Source: Chromatiales bacterium (GTDB lineage: Bacteria; Pseudomonadota; Gammaproteobacteria; Thiohalomonadales; Thiohalomonadaceae). Taken from it: 64,000 nucleotides of DNA. Numbering within the stretch: position 1 is the first letter of the stretch; each line of letters begins with the position of its first letter. Shown piece after piece: positions 45,987-55,341 of the stretch. Both the position numbers and the translations under genes were made by a program. The stretch lies in NCBI GenBank assembly GCA_003251535.1, contig QKFD01000024.1, positions 33,837-97,836 of the forward strand, written 5' to 3'. The notes beneath the pieces are model-generated. The model was given only the letters and a program-made list of their open reading frames with translations, had not been told where the DNA came from and searched no databases.

Positions 45987-47450
45987 ATGTACTCACGCCC
46001 CATCCTCTGGCCGCTGCTCTGTGTACTCAGTGGTGCGGCCAGCGCCTCACCACCCTGTGACGCCGCCCTCCACCCCCACTGTGGTTGGGAGGCGGGTGAG
46101 GCGGCGCCGGGCGGTAGCACCACCCATACCAGCACCGGCGATCAGATGCTCTTCTCGCGGCCGGCGGCCAATCTTCCGCAGGAGCGCCAGCTCGATTTCC
46201 AGCTCGGCAACGCCCTGTTTCGCCGGCTCTGGGCCTCCGCCCCCGCCTCCACCCAGGCGGCGGATGGCCTTGGGCCGCTCTACAACGCCCGCGCCTGCTT
46301 CTCCTGCCACCACAACGACGGCCGCGGTCGCCCCCCCGCCTCGCCGGAGGAGAGTTCCAACTCGCTGTTTCTGCGCCTCAGTATCCCCCCTCGCAGCCCG
46401 GAGGAGCGGGCGGCACTGGCCAGCGGTCGCCTCGCGGTCATCCCCGAACCCACCTATGGCACTCAGCTCCAGGAGCTGGCCGTACAGGGACAACCGAGTG
46501 AGGGCCGGTTACGGGTGAGTTATCAAGAGATTGCCGTCACCCTTGCCGACGGCACGGTGATCGCCCTACGCCAACCCACCTATACCATTGACCAGCTGGG
46601 CTACGGTCCGCTGGATGAGGCGCTGCTCACCTCGCCGCGTCTCGCCCCCCAGCTCCCGGGCCTGGGGCTATTGGAGGCGATACCCGAGGCGGACCTGCTC
46701 GCCCGCGCCGATCCTGCTGATGCCGATGGAGATGGCATCTCTGGCCGACCCAACTGGGTCTGGAGCCCAGCGCGGCAGGCGGTGGCCCTCGGTCGCTTCG
46801 GCTGGAAGGCGGGCAGCAGCAGTGTCGATGAGCAGTCCCAGGCGGCCTTCGTCAACGATATCGGGATCTCCACCCCACTCCAGCCCCAGGCCAGTGGCGA
46901 CTGTAGCCTGCACCAGCCGATCTGCCTGGCGGCCCCCAACGGCAATAGCCCCCAATTTGAGCATCTGGAGGCACCGCGCCAGGTGACCGATCTGGTGGCC
47001 CTCTATACCCGCAGTCTGGCCCTACCCGCCCGCCCCACCGCCGACCAACCGCAGGTGTTGGCGGGCAAGCGGCTATTCCACAGCGCCGGCTGCGCCGCCT
47101 GCCACACCCCCCACCACCGGACGGGTCAGCAACCCGCGGCCCCTGAGCTATCCAATCAGCTGATTTGGCCCTACACCGATCTCCTTCTCCACGACCTAGG
47201 GGAGGGGCTGGCCGACCACCGCCCCGAGGGGGAGGCCAACGGCCGCGAATGGCGCACCCCACCTCTATGGGGGATCGGCCGCACCGAGCAGGTCAATGGC
47301 AACACGTTCTATCTACATGACGGCCGCGCCCGCAGCCTGCTGGAGGCGATCCTCTGGCACGACGGCGAAGCAGCAGCGGCGCGGGCAGCGGTGGTGGCGA
47401 TGCCAGCCGCAGAGCGGGAGGCGCTGCTGCGTTTCCTCGGCTCGCTATAA
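45987..47450 (+). CDS. Di-heme oxidoreductase-family protein (DHOR)
   Basis: A 487-residue exported protein. A signal peptide ends ASA; there are two haem c motifs, CFSCHH early and CAACHTPHH late, and the surrounding sequence (DADGDGISGRPNWV, GRFGWKAG, YTDLLLHDLGEGL, PPLWGIGRTEQVNGNTFYLHDGR) is typical of the di-heme thiol/oxidoreductase group found next to imelysin genes. An alternative GTG overlapping the imelysin stop (45888) would add 33 residues before a perfect signal peptide; ATG 45987 is preferred. It may oxidise or reduce iron ligands at the cell surface. Confidence 0.88.
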   Translation: MYSRPILWPLLCVLSGAASASPPCDAALHPHCGWEAGEAAPGGSTTHTSTGDQMLFSRPAANLPQERQLDFQLGNALFRRLWASAPASTQAADGLGPLYNARACFSCHHNDGRGRPPASPEESSNSLFLRLSIPPRSPEERAALASGRLAVIPEPTYGTQLQELAVQGQPSEGRLRVSYQEIAVTLADGTVIALRQPTYTIDQLGYGPLDEALLTSPRLAPQLPGLGLLEAIPEADLLARADPADADGDGISGRPNWVWSPARQAVALGRFGWKAGSSSVDEQSQAAFVNDIGISTPLQPQASGDCSLHQPICLAAPNGNSPQFEHLEAPRQVTDLVALYTRSLALPARPTADQPQVLAGKRLFHSAGCAACHTPHHRTGQQPAAPELSNQLIWPYTDLLLHDLGEGLADHRPEGEANGREWRTPPLWGIGRTEQVNGNTFYLHDGRARSLLEAILWHDGEAAAARAAVVAMPAAEREALLRFLGSL

Positions 47451-47477
47451 CCCCTACCCCCTATCCCGGAGAGTCCC

Positions 47478-48575
47478 ATGACCCCACACCCCCAGCTGCT
47501 GCTCGGTCCGCTCCTGGCACTCCTCGCCATCCCCACCCTGGCAATCAGCGCCGACCGCTGGAGCAGCGCCAACTTGGCCATTGTTGACCATCACGTCCTC
47601 CCCCGTTATGCCCAACTGGCCAGTACCACGGCCACCCTGGCGGAGCGGGCGCAGGCGCTCTGCACCACCCCCGCAGCCGCTCAGTTAGAGGCGCTGCGTA
47701 GCCAGTTCCACACCGCCATGGACGCCTGGCAGGGGATCTCTCACCTGCGCTTTGGACCCGTCACCCTCTTCATGCGCAACTATCGCTTCCAACTCTGGCC
47801 CGACAAGCGCAATAGCGGTGAGCGTCACCTCAATGAGCTTCTAACGGCGGCCGATCCCCAGGCGCTGGTGCCAGACACCTTCCACAACGGCTCCGTGGCG
47901 GTCCAGGGGTTTGGTGCCTTGGAGCGGCTGCTATTCGAGGAGGGCGTGGACGCTGCCGATTTCGGTAGCGCTGCGGCCCCCAGTTACCGCTGTCAGGTCA
48001 CCTTGGCCGTGGCCGACAACCTGGCCCAGATGGCACACGAGGTCGATAACGAGTGGCGCGCTGGCGAACACCCCTACCGCCAAGTGATCGCCAGCAGTGC
48101 CGATGGCAATGACCAGTTCTACGGCAGCGAAGAGGCCACCGCTCGCTTCCTCAACAACCTGCATACCCAACTGCAGGTGATAGTGGATCAGAAACTGGAG
48201 TTGCCCCTGGACGAGAGCGCGGCCAAGGCGCGCGGGCGACGGGCCGAGTCCTGGCGGACCCACCGCTCCCTGCGCAATGTGGCGCTCGATCTGGCCGCGT
48301 TGGAGGAGCTATACCGCGTGGGGGTGGTACCCCTCCTACAGGAGAATCCCGCGCAGCAGGCGCTGGCCCAACGGATCAACACCGCCTTTGCCACCACCCG
48401 CGCCAGCGCCGAGGCGGTCCCCCAACCGCTCGCCACCGCCGTCAGTGACCCCACCGCCCGCCGGGCGGTGGAGCAGCTGAAGAACGCGACCGCCGAGCTG
48501 AAACGGTTGGTGGGCAGTGAACTCCCACCGGCCCTCGGCCTCCCCCTCGGCTTTAACTCATTGGATGGAGATTGA
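47478..48575 (+). CDS. Imelysin-family periplasmic protein (second copy)
   Basis: A 365-residue protein. A signal peptide (to about residue 24) is followed by imelysin-type helices: WQGISHLRFGPVTLFMRN, QGFGALERLLFEE (GxxxxE in place of the first copy's GxHxxE) and VALDLAALEELY. It is shorter than the first copy and diverged from it. CGGAGAG precedes the ATG. It is in the same operon, 28 bases after the oxidoreductase and overlapping the upstream context of the DUF1513 gene. Confidence 0.9.
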   Translation: MTPHPQLLLGPLLALLAIPTLAISADRWSSANLAIVDHHVLPRYAQLASTTATLAERAQALCTTPAAAQLEALRSQFHTAMDAWQGISHLRFGPVTLFMRNYRFQLWPDKRNSGERHLNELLTAADPQALVPDTFHNGSVAVQGFGALERLLFEEGVDAADFGSAAAPSYRCQVTLAVADNLAQMAHEVDNEWRAGEHPYRQVIASSADGNDQFYGSEEATARFLNNLHTQLQVIVDQKLELPLDESAAKARGRRAESWRTHRSLRNVALDLAALEELYRVGVVPLLQENPAQQALAQRINTAFATTRASAEAVPQPLATAVSDPTARRAVEQLKNATAELKRLVGSELPPALGLPLGFNSLDGD

Positions 48576-48577
48576 CC

Positions 48578-49681
48578 ATGCAGCGCCGCCAATTTCTGCT
48601 CGCCTTGGCCAGCGCCCCCCTCTACGGTCCGGCCCTGGCGACCCCCGCCGCCCCGCCGATCCGCTATCTCAGCGCCCGTGCCGACGCCGCGGGTCAGCAC
48701 CACCTCACCGCCTTCGAGGCGTCGGGTCAGCTACTGTTTGATCTGCCGTTGCCGGGCCGAGGCCATGGCATCGCCCTCCACCCCCACCGTCCATGGGCAG
48801 TGCAGGTGGCGCGCCGGCCGGGGCGCTATCTGCTGGTGGTCGATCTGGAGCAAGGCCGCCAACTCCACGCCCTGGCCAGCCGCCCCGACCGACTCTTCCA
48901 AGGCCATGGCCTCTTCTCCGCCGATGGGCGCTACCTCTTCACCACCGAGAGTGATATCGAACACGGGCGCGGTTACCTCGGTGTGCGCGACACCCAACAG
49001 GCGTTCCAACAGGTGGCGGAGTGGTCCATCGCCGGCGTAGAGCCCCACGACCTGCGCCTCATTGAGGGGGGGGCGACCTTAGTGGTGGCCGATGGCGGGA
49101 TGCGTACCCACCCGGATGCCGAACGCACCGTCCTCAATCTCGACACCATGGAGCCGGCGCTGATCTACCTCAGTGCCAGCGATGGCCGTCTACTGGAGCG
49201 GGTAACGCTCGCCCCGAACCTGCACCAGAACAGCATCCGCCACCTCGCTGTCGCTGCCGATGACACCATCTGCTGCGTCATGCAGTTCCAGGGCTCTAAG
49301 CGGGAGCAGCCACCACTGGTGGCGCTCCACCGCCGTGGCGGTGCGATCCAGCTGCTGGCGGCCCCAGCAGAGATCCAGGGGCGGATGCGCAACTACTGCG
49401 GCAGCGCCGCTACCGATAGCAGCGGCACGCTATTCGCCGTCACCTCCCCGCGGGGGGGGATCACCACCTTCTGGCGGGCCGCCGACGGCGCCTACCTCGG
49501 CCACGCCGAGCTGGCCGACGGCTGTGGTGCCGCGGCGGGACCACAGCCAGGGCAGTTTCTCGTCAGTAGCGGTCTAGGCGGCGTGGTGCAGGTGACCCCT
49601 GGCCAGCCGCCAGAGCGGGTGACCGCCCTTGATCCCCTGGCCGCCCACTGGGACAACCATATGGCCCGCAGCGCGGTTTGA
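48578..49681 (+). CDS. DUF1513 beta-propeller protein, Tat-exported
   Basis: A 367-residue protein with a twin-arginine signal (QRRQFLLALA) followed by repeated beta-propeller-like strands: GHGIALHPHRP, GHGLFSADGRYLFTTE, and GVEPHDLRLIEGGATLVVADGG. DUF1513 proteins are the fixed fourth member of imelysin-DHOR operons. The role is unknown; Tat export suggests folding with a cofactor. ATG 48578 just after the stop of the second imelysin, with GGAG upstream, is preferred over a TTG at 48572. Confidence 0.88.
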   Translation: MQRRQFLLALASAPLYGPALATPAAPPIRYLSARADAAGQHHLTAFEASGQLLFDLPLPGRGHGIALHPHRPWAVQVARRPGRYLLVVDLEQGRQLHALASRPDRLFQGHGLFSADGRYLFTTESDIEHGRGYLGVRDTQQAFQQVAEWSIAGVEPHDLRLIEGGATLVVADGGMRTHPDAERTVLNLDTMEPALIYLSASDGRLLERVTLAPNLHQNSIRHLAVAADDTICCVMQFQGSKREQPPLVALHRRGGAIQLLAAPAEIQGRMRNYCGSAATDSSGTLFAVTSPRGGITTFWRAADGAYLGHAELADGCGAAAGPQPGQFLVSSGLGGVVQVTPGQPPERVTALDPLAAHWDNHMARSAV

Positions 49682-49709
49682 CCCGCCTGCTGACACCGGA
49701 GCCCCCCTT

Positions 49710-50855
49710 ATGCGCCCACTGCTCGCCCTCCTACTGCTCGCTACCCTCAGTAGCACCCACGCCACCGAACCCACCACCGCCATCCAGAACATGGAGCAAC
49801 TGGGAGAACGGCTCTTTTTTGACCCCAATCTGTCGCGCAACCGCACCCAGTCCTGTGCGACTTGCCACGCCCCCAGCCAAGGCTTCACCGATCAACGGGC
49901 CAATGGTGTCCAGGGGGCCGCCTCCCTGGGCGACGATGGCCACTCCCTGGGTGATCGCAACGCCCCTAGCGCCGGCTATGCCGCCTTCAGCCCCCCCTTC
50001 CAGCGCACTGCGGATGGGCAGTATGTAGGCGGCCAGTTCCATGACGGACGGGCGCTGGATCTGGCGGCCCAGGCGGGCGGTCCCCCTCTTAACCCCATCG
50101 AGATGGGGATGGAGAGCCAGGCGGCCGTGGTGGCGCGCCTCCAGGAGAATGCGGAGTATGTGGCCGCCTTTGAGCGGCTCTTTGGGCGCGGGCTATTCGA
50201 CGACCCCATCCAAGCCTATGAGGCCATGGGCCGTAGCATCGCCGCCTTTGAGCAGAGTGCGCAGTTCGCCCCCTTTGACTCCAAATATGACCGCTATCTG
50301 CGGGGTGAGACCGAGCTGACCGAACAGGAGGAGCTGGGGCGCCTCCTCTTCTTCTCCCAGCAGTTCACCAACTGCAACCTCTGCCACCAACTGCGGCAGC
50401 GACCGGGGGCAGCCGAGGAGACCTTCAGCAACTACCAGTTCCATAACATCGGCGTGCCCATCAATCAGACCCTGCGGGCCCGCAACGGCAAGGGGCCGGG
50501 TTTTATCGACCGCGGCCTGCTCGAACATCCGCAGGTGGAGGATCCCGCTCAGGCCGGTAAGTTCAAGGTGCCGACCCTGCGCAATGTGGCGATCACCGGC
50601 CCCTACATGCACAACGGGGTGTTCCGCGAGCTGCGCACCGTGGTGGCCTTTTACAACAAGTACAACAGCAGGCGTGCCGAGCGCCAGATCAACCCAGAGA
50701 CCGGTGCCCCCTGGGCCGCACCGGAGGTGGCGGAGAACCTCTCCCTCAAAGAGCTGGAGAGCGGCCCGGCCCTAGATGACCGACGCATCGATGCCTTGGT
50801 GGCCTTTCTCAAGACCCTGACCGATCGGCGCTATGAGCCCCTCCTAGCGCAGTAA
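49710..50855 (+). CDS. Di-heme cytochrome c peroxidase/MauG-family protein
   Basis: A 381-residue periplasmic protein. A signal peptide ends THA; haem motifs are CATCH (49-53) and CNLCH (222-226), with FHDGRALDLAAQAGGPPLNPIEM and KVPTLRNVAITGPYMHNGVF as in CcpA/MauG. GGAG eight bases before ATG 49710 sets the start; the frame from 49629 overlaps DUF1513. As the fifth gene of the Fur-box operon it would supply peroxide defence or cofactor oxidation during iron acquisition. No terminator is obvious after it. Confidence 0.9.
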   Translation: MRPLLALLLLATLSSTHATEPTTAIQNMEQLGERLFFDPNLSRNRTQSCATCHAPSQGFTDQRANGVQGAASLGDDGHSLGDRNAPSAGYAAFSPPFQRTADGQYVGGQFHDGRALDLAAQAGGPPLNPIEMGMESQAAVVARLQENAEYVAAFERLFGRGLFDDPIQAYEAMGRSIAAFEQSAQFAPFDSKYDRYLRGETELTEQEELGRLLFFSQQFTNCNLCHQLRQRPGAAEETFSNYQFHNIGVPINQTLRARNGKGPGFIDRGLLEHPQVEDPAQAGKFKVPTLRNVAITGPYMHNGVFRELRTVVAFYNKYNSRRAERQINPETGAPWAAPEVAENLSLKELESGPALDDRRIDALVAFLKTLTDRRYEPLLAQ

Positions 50856-50921
50856 CCGGCGGGGTGAATCGTCATTTATAAAACCAATTGCCATATGCAG
50901 AACAAACAATTTCCACCGTAA

Positions 50922-50937
50922 ATTAGAATTTTCTAAT
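50922..50937. promoter_or_regulatory. 16-bp palindrome ATTAGAATTTTCTAAT
   Basis: A perfect 16-base palindrome in an AT-rich gap, 40 bases upstream of the DUF3579 start. The arms TTAGA/TCTAA are those of the palindromes at 25373 and 56898, with spacing shorter by one. It may be an operator or part of the promoter. Confidence 0.5.
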
Positions 50938-50977
50938 ATTCCCCTCACCGGCCCACTACGCCAGAGAGGAGCACACC

Positions 50978-51325
50978 ATGTCCCACTACACCTCGCAGCC
51001 ATGTCCTGAGATCCGCGACGCCCGTTGGGTGATCCAAGGGATCACCGCAGAGGGGGAGTTATTCCGGCCCAGCGACTGGGCGCAACGGCTGGCCGGGGTG
51101 GCTGGAGAGGTGGGACGCGATCACCGCATCCGCTTCCATCCGCTGGTGGGGCCAGCCCGGGTGGGAGAGGGCAACGCCCTGGTGATGCGCTGTGGGATTG
51201 AGCAGCAGGCCCCGGAGCTGTTCGCCTATTTGATGGCGTTTGCCCACAGCAACCGGTTGACGGTAAAGGAGTGCGGCTGTGCCGCGGGGGGCGGTGATGG
51301 TGAGGTGGCCCGCGAGGCCCACTAG
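50978..51325 (+). CDS. DUF3579-family protein
   Basis: A 115-residue soluble protein. WVIQGITAEGELFRPSDWAQRLAGV is the conserved core of DUF3579, followed by RFHPLVGPARV and FAYLMAFAHSNRLTVKECG. The function is unknown. The AGAGGAGCAC stretch upstream serves as ribosome binding site. It is downstream of a 16-base palindrome and convergent with the DJ-1 gene. Confidence 0.85.
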   Translation: MSHYTSQPCPEIRDARWVIQGITAEGELFRPSDWAQRLAGVAGEVGRDHRIRFHPLVGPARVGEGNALVMRCGIEQQAPELFAYLMAFAHSNRLTVKECGCAAGGGDGEVAREAH

Positions 51326-51353
51326 GCCCCCCGAGCCACCACCCGGTAGGCAG

Positions 51354-51914
51354 CTAAGCCGTGGTTGGGCGTACTAAACCCGCATCGACCTGCTCCCGCA
51401 TCTCGCGGCCGGCCAACGCCTCGATGAGGGTGAGGGCAAACGCCATGGCCGTGCCAGGACCACGGGAGGTGATCAACTGCCCATCACGCACCACTGGCTC
51501 CTGTCGCAAGGTGATGGTGGTATCGCCCAGCGCCTCCAGCACCCCGGGGTAGCTGGTGGCGCTGCGCCCTTTTAGCAGGCCAGCGCCGGCCAGCACCTTA
51601 GGGGCAGCGCAGATGGCACCGATGAGCCGATCAGCCGCTGCCATCTTGCCCAATAGCCCCTTGATACGCGGATCCGCCGCCAAGGCATCGGAACCAGGCC
51701 CGCCACCGGGCAGTACGATGGCGTCATAGTCATGCGCCAGCGCCTCATCCAGGGTGAGGTCTGGCACCAATACCACCCCTCGACTGGCCCGCACAGGGCC
51801 GGCCTCCAGCCCCGCTGCCACCACCTCGATACCGGCCCGGCGCAGTAGATCGATGATGGTTACGGCTTCGAGCTCTTCGCAACCGGGGGCGAGGGGGACC
51901 AAGACGCTTGCCAT
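51354..51914 (-). CDS. DJ-1/PfpI-family protein (YajL-like)
   Basis: A 186-residue protein. VLVPLAPGCEELEAVTIIDLLRRAGIEV at the start, VLPGGGPGSD, and GAICAAPKVLAGAGLL with the nucleophilic Cys are typical of DJ-1/YajL glyoxalase or chaperone proteins that protect against oxidative and carbonyl stress. The start lies 55 bases inside the upstream yibQ-like gene, so the two are translationally coupled. Confidence 0.93.
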   Translation of the reverse strand: MASVLVPLAPGCEELEAVTIIDLLRRAGIEVVAAGLEAGPVRASRGVVLVPDLTLDEALAHDYDAIVLPGGGPGSDALAADPRIKGLLGKMAAADRLIGAICAAPKVLAGAGLLKGRSATSYPGVLEALGDTTITLRQEPVVRDGQLITSRGPGTAMAFALTLIEALAGREMREQVDAGLVRPTTA

Positions 51915-52681
51915 AGTTCAGTTCTCCGGTTCTCTTGATCGGCGATTAGGGTCGATACCGGCACCAACTCCACCCCTTGCTCCGCCAACTGCGGCAGTGC
52001 CTGCTCCAGAAAACCCAAGGTCTCTGGGTAGGGGTGGCCGATAGCCAGGGCTGAACCCCAGCGCCGGGCCTCCCGCAGCAGCTGCTCGAATTGGCGCGAG
52101 ATGAAGGCGTGGGTGGGACGGTGGTCAAGGAATACGTCGCGCTGAAGCGCGGGTAGACCACGGGTGAAGGCGGTGTGATAAGCAACCGAGTGGGAGCTAG
52201 TGCGGCTATCGACAAAGTAGAGGTTGCCCCGCTCCTGGAGGCGCTGCATGAGCCACTCCATCGCCCCCTGTTCGGCCGTGAGGCGACTACCCATGTGGTT
52301 ATTGACCCCGCTCACATAGGGGATGGCGGCGAGGTCCTCGGCCAGTATGGCGTCGCGCTCCGCGCTGCTCATACCAGCGGTGATCCCCCCAGGGCCGAGC
52401 CGGCGATGGTCCTCCGACTCCAGCGGGAGATGGAGCATCACCTCCCGCCCTGCCGCATGGGCGGCCTGGGCCAGCGTGACGGCGTGGGGGGTCTGCGGCA
52501 GAAAGGAGTAGGTCACCGCCCCTGGCAACGCCAAGGCACGCCGCCCCTCCCGCAGGCCATTGCCCATATCATCAATGATGATGGCAATGCGCGCCTCAGC
52601 CGCCTGGGCGCTAGGGGCCAGTACGAGCAACAGTAGTGACAACGCTCTCCACAGTTGCTCGACGCGACCCCAGCGCGCCAC
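51860..52681 (-). CDS. yibQ: Divergent polysaccharide deacetylase (YibQ-like)
   Basis: A 273-residue exported protein. A signal peptide ends AQA, then ARIAIIIDDMGNG, HLPLES, NNHMGSRLT, FVDSRTSSHSVAY and AIGHPYPETL: the divergent deacetylase family, YibQ in E. coli. It follows ctpA and envC in the same order as in many gammaproteobacteria, where it is part of the cell-division/envelope operon. The substrate is unknown. It overlaps the DJ-1 gene by 55 bases. Confidence 0.92.
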   Translation of the reverse strand: MARWGRVEQLWRALSLLLLVLAPSAQAAEARIAIIIDDMGNGLREGRRALALPGAVTYSFLPQTPHAVTLAQAAHAAGREVMLHLPLESEDHRRLGPGGITAGMSSAERDAILAEDLAAIPYVSGVNNHMGSRLTAEQGAMEWLMQRLQERGNLYFVDSRTSSHSVAYHTAFTRGLPALQRDVFLDHRPTHAFISRQFEQLLREARRWGSALAIGHPYPETLGFLEQALPQLAEQGVELVPVSTLIADQENRRTELWQASWSPSPPVAKSSKP

Positions 52682-52687
52682 TAGGGT

Positions 52688-54052
52688 TTACCGCGAGGCC
52701 TGGACGATAGAGAGGCCACGCAGGAGGTTATAGGCCTCATAGAGGCCAAAATCCTCAGAGGCGGTGGGCGGACCAGAGCGCTTGGTAATGTCCTCTGAGG
52801 CTGCATTCACCGAGCCACCCTCTTTACCCTTATCCCCCTTCTTGCTGTCCGGTTTCTGCTGCGTCTCGTTGCCGTTGGTGAGATGGCGAGAGAGATCCCG
52901 CTCCTTCACCACCAGGCCGTCATTCTCCTCCACCTCGTCCACCTTCACCTGCCTGAGGACGATATCCGGCTTGATCCCTTCCGCCTGGATGGAGCGACCA
53001 CTCGGGGTGTAGTAACGGGCGGTGGTGAGTTTGACACCGGTGTTATTGCTCATCGGGAAGATGGTCTGCACCGACCCCTTACCGAAGGTCTGCGCCCCCA
53101 TGATGACGGCGCGGTGGTGGTCCTGGAGGGCACCGGCGACGATCTCAGAGGCGGAGGCGGAACCGGCATTGACCAGCACCACGATGGGGGCGCCATCCAG
53201 GATGTCATCCGGGGTAGCAGAGAAGCGCAGCTCAGAGTCGGCGGCGCGCCCCTCGGTGTAGACCACCAGCCCCTTCTCTAGGAAGGCGTCAGCCACTCCG
53301 ACCGCTGCCCCCAACACCCCACCAGGGTTGTTACGCAGATCGAGCACCATCCCCTTCAGTTGGCCGTTGGCCGCCTGCTTCAGGTCATCCACCGCCTCCC
53401 GGACCTGCTCACTGGTCTGGGTCTGGAAGCTGGTGATGCGGACGTAGCCGAAGCCATCGCCCAGGTCACGGCTCTTGACGCTCTTCACATGGATGATGTC
53501 ACGGGTCACGGTGACCTTCACCGGCGCCTCTACCCCTTCCCGGACGATGGTGAGGTTGATGTCGGTACCTGGGGTCCCGCGCATGATCTTCACCGCATCG
53601 TTGAGGGTCATCCCCTTCACCGGGGTGTCATCCAGACGGATGATCAAATCACCGGCCTGCACCCCAGCCCGGGCGGCGGGGGTGTCATCGATGGGGGCGA
53701 TGACCTTGACGAAACCATCCTCCATGCCGACCTCGATACCGAGCCCACCGAACTCGCCGGTGGTGCCCATCTGTAGCTCTTTATAGGCCTCCTGATCGAG
53801 GAAGTTGGAGTGGGGGTCGAGCCCGGCAAGCATCCCGGAAATGGCGTGGGAGAGGAGAGTCTTATCGTCCACCTCTTCCACGTAGTCGGCCTTGATCTTG
53901 CCGAATACCTCGGCAAATGTACGCAGCTCCTCCATCGGTAGAGTCGATGCGGGGGCGCCTTTGTCGGCAAACACGGAGGTCCCGACGGAGAGGGATACCC
54001 CCGTGGCAACACCGATGGCCAGTACCAAAGCCGTGCGTGTAGTTTTAAACAT
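52688..54052 (-). CDS. ctpA: C-terminal processing protease CtpA/Prc family (S41)
   Basis: A 454-residue periplasmic serine protease. A signal peptide (to about 30), a helical domain, a PDZ domain (GLGIEVGMEDGFVKVIAPIDDTPA to about 190), and a catalytic S41 core with Ser in NAGSASASEIVAGAL and Lys in QTFGKGSVQ. The C-terminal tail is Lys/Gly/Asp-rich (KPDSKKGDKGKEGG). It cleaves C-terminal tails of periplasmic proteins, including murein hydrolases. It is seven bases upstream of yibQ and downstream of envC, an operon seen in many relatives. Confidence 0.95.
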   Translation of the reverse strand: MFKTTRTALVLAIGVATGVSLSVGTSVFADKGAPASTLPMEELRTFAEVFGKIKADYVEEVDDKTLLSHAISGMLAGLDPHSNFLDQEAYKELQMGTTGEFGGLGIEVGMEDGFVKVIAPIDDTPAARAGVQAGDLIIRLDDTPVKGMTLNDAVKIMRGTPGTDINLTIVREGVEAPVKVTVTRDIIHVKSVKSRDLGDGFGYVRITSFQTQTSEQVREAVDDLKQAANGQLKGMVLDLRNNPGGVLGAAVGVADAFLEKGLVVYTEGRAADSELRFSATPDDILDGAPIVVLVNAGSASASEIVAGALQDHHRAVIMGAQTFGKGSVQTIFPMSNNTGVKLTTARYYTPSGRSIQAEGIKPDIVLRQVKVDEVEENDGLVVKERDLSRHLTNGNETQQKPDSKKGDKGKEGGSVNAASEDITKRSGPPTASEDFGLYEAYNLLRGLSIVQASR

Positions 54053-54150
54053 TCAGTGACTCCCAGGGAAATCGACCCGAAGCGGCGGGAACAGCCCCAC
54101 CCGGATCCTTAGATACTACTGTAACCCGACTTAGTTTCCATACTCGGGCA

Positions 54151-55341
54151 CTATCGCTTTACTGTTTTGCACCAACGCGCCGGATCAGAGGGGCGGCCCT
54201 GCTCGCGGATCTCGAAGTAGAGCCCATCCTCCTCCTGCCCGCCGCTGTTACCCACGGTGGCAATCACATCACCGGTATCGACCCAATCCCCGACGGCGCG
54301 TAGCAGCGTCTCGTTGTGACCATAGAGGCTCATAAAGCCATCCCCATGGTCGAGGATCAGGATGAGGCCATAGCCACGCAGCCAGTCAGCATAGGCCACC
54401 CGACCGGGGGCCACCGCATGGACTCGGCTGCCAGCCACCCCCTCCAGCAACACCCCCTGCCACGCCATCCCGCCCGCAGCGCGCTCGGTACCAAACGCTA
54501 TCCGCACCCCACCGGTGATCGGCCAGGGGAGTTTGCCGCGCCGCTCAGCAAAGGGTTGGCCCGCTTCGGGAGGGATATCTTTCAGCACTGCCGACAACTC
54601 TTTGATCAGTCGCTCCAGCTCTTTCTCATGCTGCTGCAACGACTTCAGTTGGCGTCCCTTATCTCCCAGCTCGCTCTTCAGCTCGGCCACCAGCTGCTGC
54701 CGCGTCTTCCGATCCGTCTCCAGCTCCACCTGCCGCGCCGCCTCCTCACTCCGCAGCGCCGCCAGCTGCTCCGACTCGCCATCCACCGCCCGTCGCGCCT
54801 CGGTCAACTGCTGCTCCAGGGTGATGAGGGCGTCGATGCGCCGACTACGTTCGCGGTGGAGATAGTCGTAGTAGGTGAGTACCCTGCCAAAACGACTTGG
54901 TTCCTCCTGATTGAGCAGGAGTTTTAGCCGCTCCTGCCGCCCCATGGCGTAGGCGGCCCGGATCTGGGCGGCTAGGTGGCTGCGCTGGGTATCCACCGCC
55001 GCCTCCAACCGATCACGTTCCGTGGTGAACTGCTCTAGTTTCTCCTGCTGTTGGGCAATACGCCCATCCAGCTCCTCGATGTGCTGCCGGGTCTGGCCGA
55101 TGCGGGTCTCCACCTCGGCCAGCTGGTTGCGCTCGCTCTGATAGGTGCGCCGCACTCGGTTAAGCTCGCCCCGCAGCGCCTCAATGCGCTCCCGAACCTG
55201 GCCTAGCTCCGCCTCTTTGGTGGCGCGATCATCCGCCAGCAGCGGCGCCGCGGCCAACAGGAGCGCCAACAGCGCCGCCGGCCGCCGCCGGCACCTAGGC
55301 CGGCTGGACTTCCTCAACGAGGTGTACCAGTGGCTGGCCAA
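54151..55341 (-). CDS. envC: Murein hydrolase activator EnvC
   Basis: A 396-residue protein. A signal-like hydrophobic stretch (about residues 22-36) follows a basic n-region, then a long coiled coil (about 40-260), then a degenerate LytM/M23 domain (LPWPITGGVRIAFG, DHGDGFMSLYGHNE, DTGDVIATVGNSGG), the layout of EnvC, which activates amidases at the septum. No ATG is available; TTG at 55341 (weak AGAGA upstream) or TTG 55317 are the candidates, and either overlaps the end of gpmI. It is operonic with gpmI and ctpA. Confidence 0.88.
   Translation of the reverse strand: MASHWYTSLRKSSRPRCRRRPAALLALLLAAAPLLADDRATKEAELGQVRERIEALRGELNRVRRTYQSERNQLAEVETRIGQTRQHIEELDGRIAQQQEKLEQFTTERDRLEAAVDTQRSHLAAQIRAAYAMGRQERLKLLLNQEEPSRFGRVLTYYDYLHRERSRRIDALITLEQQLTEARRAVDGESEQLAALRSEEAARQVELETDRKTRQQLVAELKSELGDKGRQLKSLQQHEKELERLIKELSAVLKDIPPEAGQPFAERRGKLPWPITGGVRIAFGTERAAGGMAWQGVLLEGVAGSRVHAVAPGRVAYADWLRGYGLILILDHGDGFMSLYGHNETLLRAVGDWVDTGDVIATVGNSGGQEEDGLYFEIREQGRPSDPARWCKTVKR

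Noticed and set aside
48572..49710. Frameshift or fusion between DUF1513 and the following peroxidase
   Set aside because: Each has its own start, ribosome binding site and signal peptide; the overlap of open frames is only upstream extension.
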